From Nymphaea colorata (taxonomy: Eukaryota; Streptophyta; Magnoliopsida; Nymphaeales; Nymphaeaceae), in assembly GCF_008831285.2 (NCBI RefSeq), contig NC_045144.1:4580268-4644267 (forward strand): a stretch of 64,000 bases of DNA, written 5' to 3'. A program made the position numbers and the translations under genes. The notes under the pieces are model-generated. The model worked only from the letters and a program-made list of their open reading frames with translations. It had not been told where the DNA came from and made no database searches. Shown in pieces: positions 62,697-64,000 of the stretch; position 1 is the first letter of the stretch, and every line of letters begins with the position of its first letter.

Positions 62697-64000
62697 TCGG
62701 CCACCGGCCGGCATGGATGATCTGCCTGGAACCCGGGCAGTAAAGGGAGAAACTGATTATCGAGGCAGTGGAGGGATCTCTTTGTTTTCATTGTTTTAGT
62801 TAAGCCGTGTTCTTTTAGTGTGCTGGAAATTGTATTGGTGCATGATTTCTCCAATAAAGTATTCGACAAGAGATCTCAACTTATTTATTTATTTTGAAAC
62901 TTTTGACCGGTTCCTATAGAAACTCAGACCTGAATTGATTATCTCTTCACTTACAGAGCGTTGATAGCATCTGCTTCGAGATCCTTAGGATTTAAGATCA
63001 AACATTCCTTCATTGAATCTTAAATTCGACTTTTTTTTTCAATGTAAAAAAAAAAAAAAACTTAAGTCTATCCTAAGATGCTTAATGAACCATGAATTCC
63101 ACAATTTGAATTCAAACTAAATTCAGTTTTTAAGTTGATATCTGAATCTGAATTTTGAATCGAATTTGGCCCGTTTTCAAAATGTAAAAGCATTAAAGAT
63201 ATAAGATATTTAGTGAAAATAAATCTGATCCAAATCCGTATCCAAATCCAAATTGAATATGAATATATCTGAATCCAAATAAAATCCGATTGGATGTCCT
63301 TTCTTAAATCCGAATTTGATCTCATTTCTGAATGGAACATTAAGTTTTTTTTGTTTTTCATATCCAGTTTTTTTCAAAATGGTTCAGTCAAATCAGATAT
63401 CCAATTTAAATCGAATATATGTTACATTCAACACTTTGACCGTCCATCGGATTGAATTCGACGACAAAACAAGCCTCTGACAAGGACGAATATGTAGATA
63501 GACGATCCATGCCTTCCGAATCTTTACTGGAAATTCAAAACAGAAGTGAGCCCCATAAGTTTAACTATTTATTAATTTATATATATTGGAGGACCCGTAA
63601 GGACAAAACGTGTTTTTTTGAAGAAAAAACATGAAGAATAAAAAAAATGCATTTTTAACGCGTTTTTCACGTTTTTTTTTTATTTTGTTTTAAATGTCAA
63701 ATAATTTTTATATTTTATTTATTACAAAACTACTTGTCATGTTTGTGTTATTATTTTCTCACTTATTTTATCATATTTTTAGTTTTTTTTTTAATACCTT
63801 TTTCCCTGTATTTTTTATTTGTAACTATGGGGCCCTCAATAGAGACCTGCATAGAAGCATGCCTCTAATTTGATTCTTATAAATAATTTGGGTCAAGTGA
63901 TGGAACTTGGAACCTAAATTGATGGGGTGTCATCGTTGACGGCAATGCAGAAGGATTAGTGGAGGAACCTTAGCGCTTTTTTTTTTTTCAAACAATAGGA
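62697..64000. other. 3' flank and repeat-bearing end of the window
   Basis: About 63075-63420 is an ATCC-word repeat. Positions 63479-63553 duplicate RABA2 upstream DNA. The remainder is AT-rich with homopolymer T runs. No gene is supported. Confidence 0.5.
63493..63553. repeat. 61-bp segment of RABA2 upstream DNA, copy 2
   Basis: Same orientation as 56239-56299, with six mismatches in 61 bases. No RABA2 coding sequence follows. Confidence 0.75.

Overview
The window is nuclear DNA of a flowering plant. The evidence is multi-exon genes with GT-AG introns and AT-rich introns and spacers, plant-type gene families (an AP2/ERF factor, a steroleosin-like dehydrogenase, a DUF579 glucuronoxylan methyltransferase, RABA and RABD GTPases), a telo-box at a ribosomal protein gene, many GA/CT and TA microsatellites, and hAT- and Harbinger-like MITEs. 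I could not place the species; nothing seen separates monocot, magnoliid, basal angiosperm or eudicot.

Layout. 1-7.3 kb: an intronless ERF017/018/019-like gene (+), a GAGCTCGA-rich repeat, and a six-exon 11-beta-HSD-like dehydrogenase (-). 7.4-13.1 kb: an eight-exon, N-myristoylated CDK-like kinase (+). 14.8-18.6 kb: ribosomal protein eL19 (+) with a leader intron and a 26-bp microexon. 18.6-21.9 kb: unassigned. 21.9-26.8 kb: QTRT2, the queuine tRNA-ribosyltransferase accessory subunit (-, ten exons). 28.6-32.5 kb: a small three-exon protein of unknown function (-). 36.2-37.2 kb: GXM-type xylan methyltransferase (-, single exon). 37.2-44.6 kb: gene-free and repeat-rich, with a ~765-bp tandem duplication that carries a hAT MITE. 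44.6-49.7 kb: RABD2 (Rab1) (+, eight coding exons). 52.3-55.9 kb: RABA2 (Rab11) (-, two exons), convergent with RABD2. 56-60 kb: a decayed Ty1/copia pol fragment and a 462-bp hAT-type MITE. 60.1-62.7 kb: two divergently transcribed 123-codon genes for small secreted four-cysteine proteins that resemble the prolamin-like/EC1 family with two cysteines missing.

The genes do not form a pathway. RABD2 and RABA2 both act in secretory and post-Golgi traffic, and GXM is a Golgi enzyme, but I see no sign of co-regulation. The most unusual features are (i) the inverted pair of four-Cys secreted proteins and (ii) several repeat families whose whole interior is a degenerate reiteration of one short near-palindromic word (GAGCTCGA, GGGCCCGA, ATCCGAATC and others). 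Three of these carry TIRs and 7/8 or 8/8 matching 8-bp target-site duplications, which marks them as non-autonomous hAT elements.

All exon boundaries come from reading frame, GT/AG sites and recalled family conservation. No alignment, database or expression data were available.
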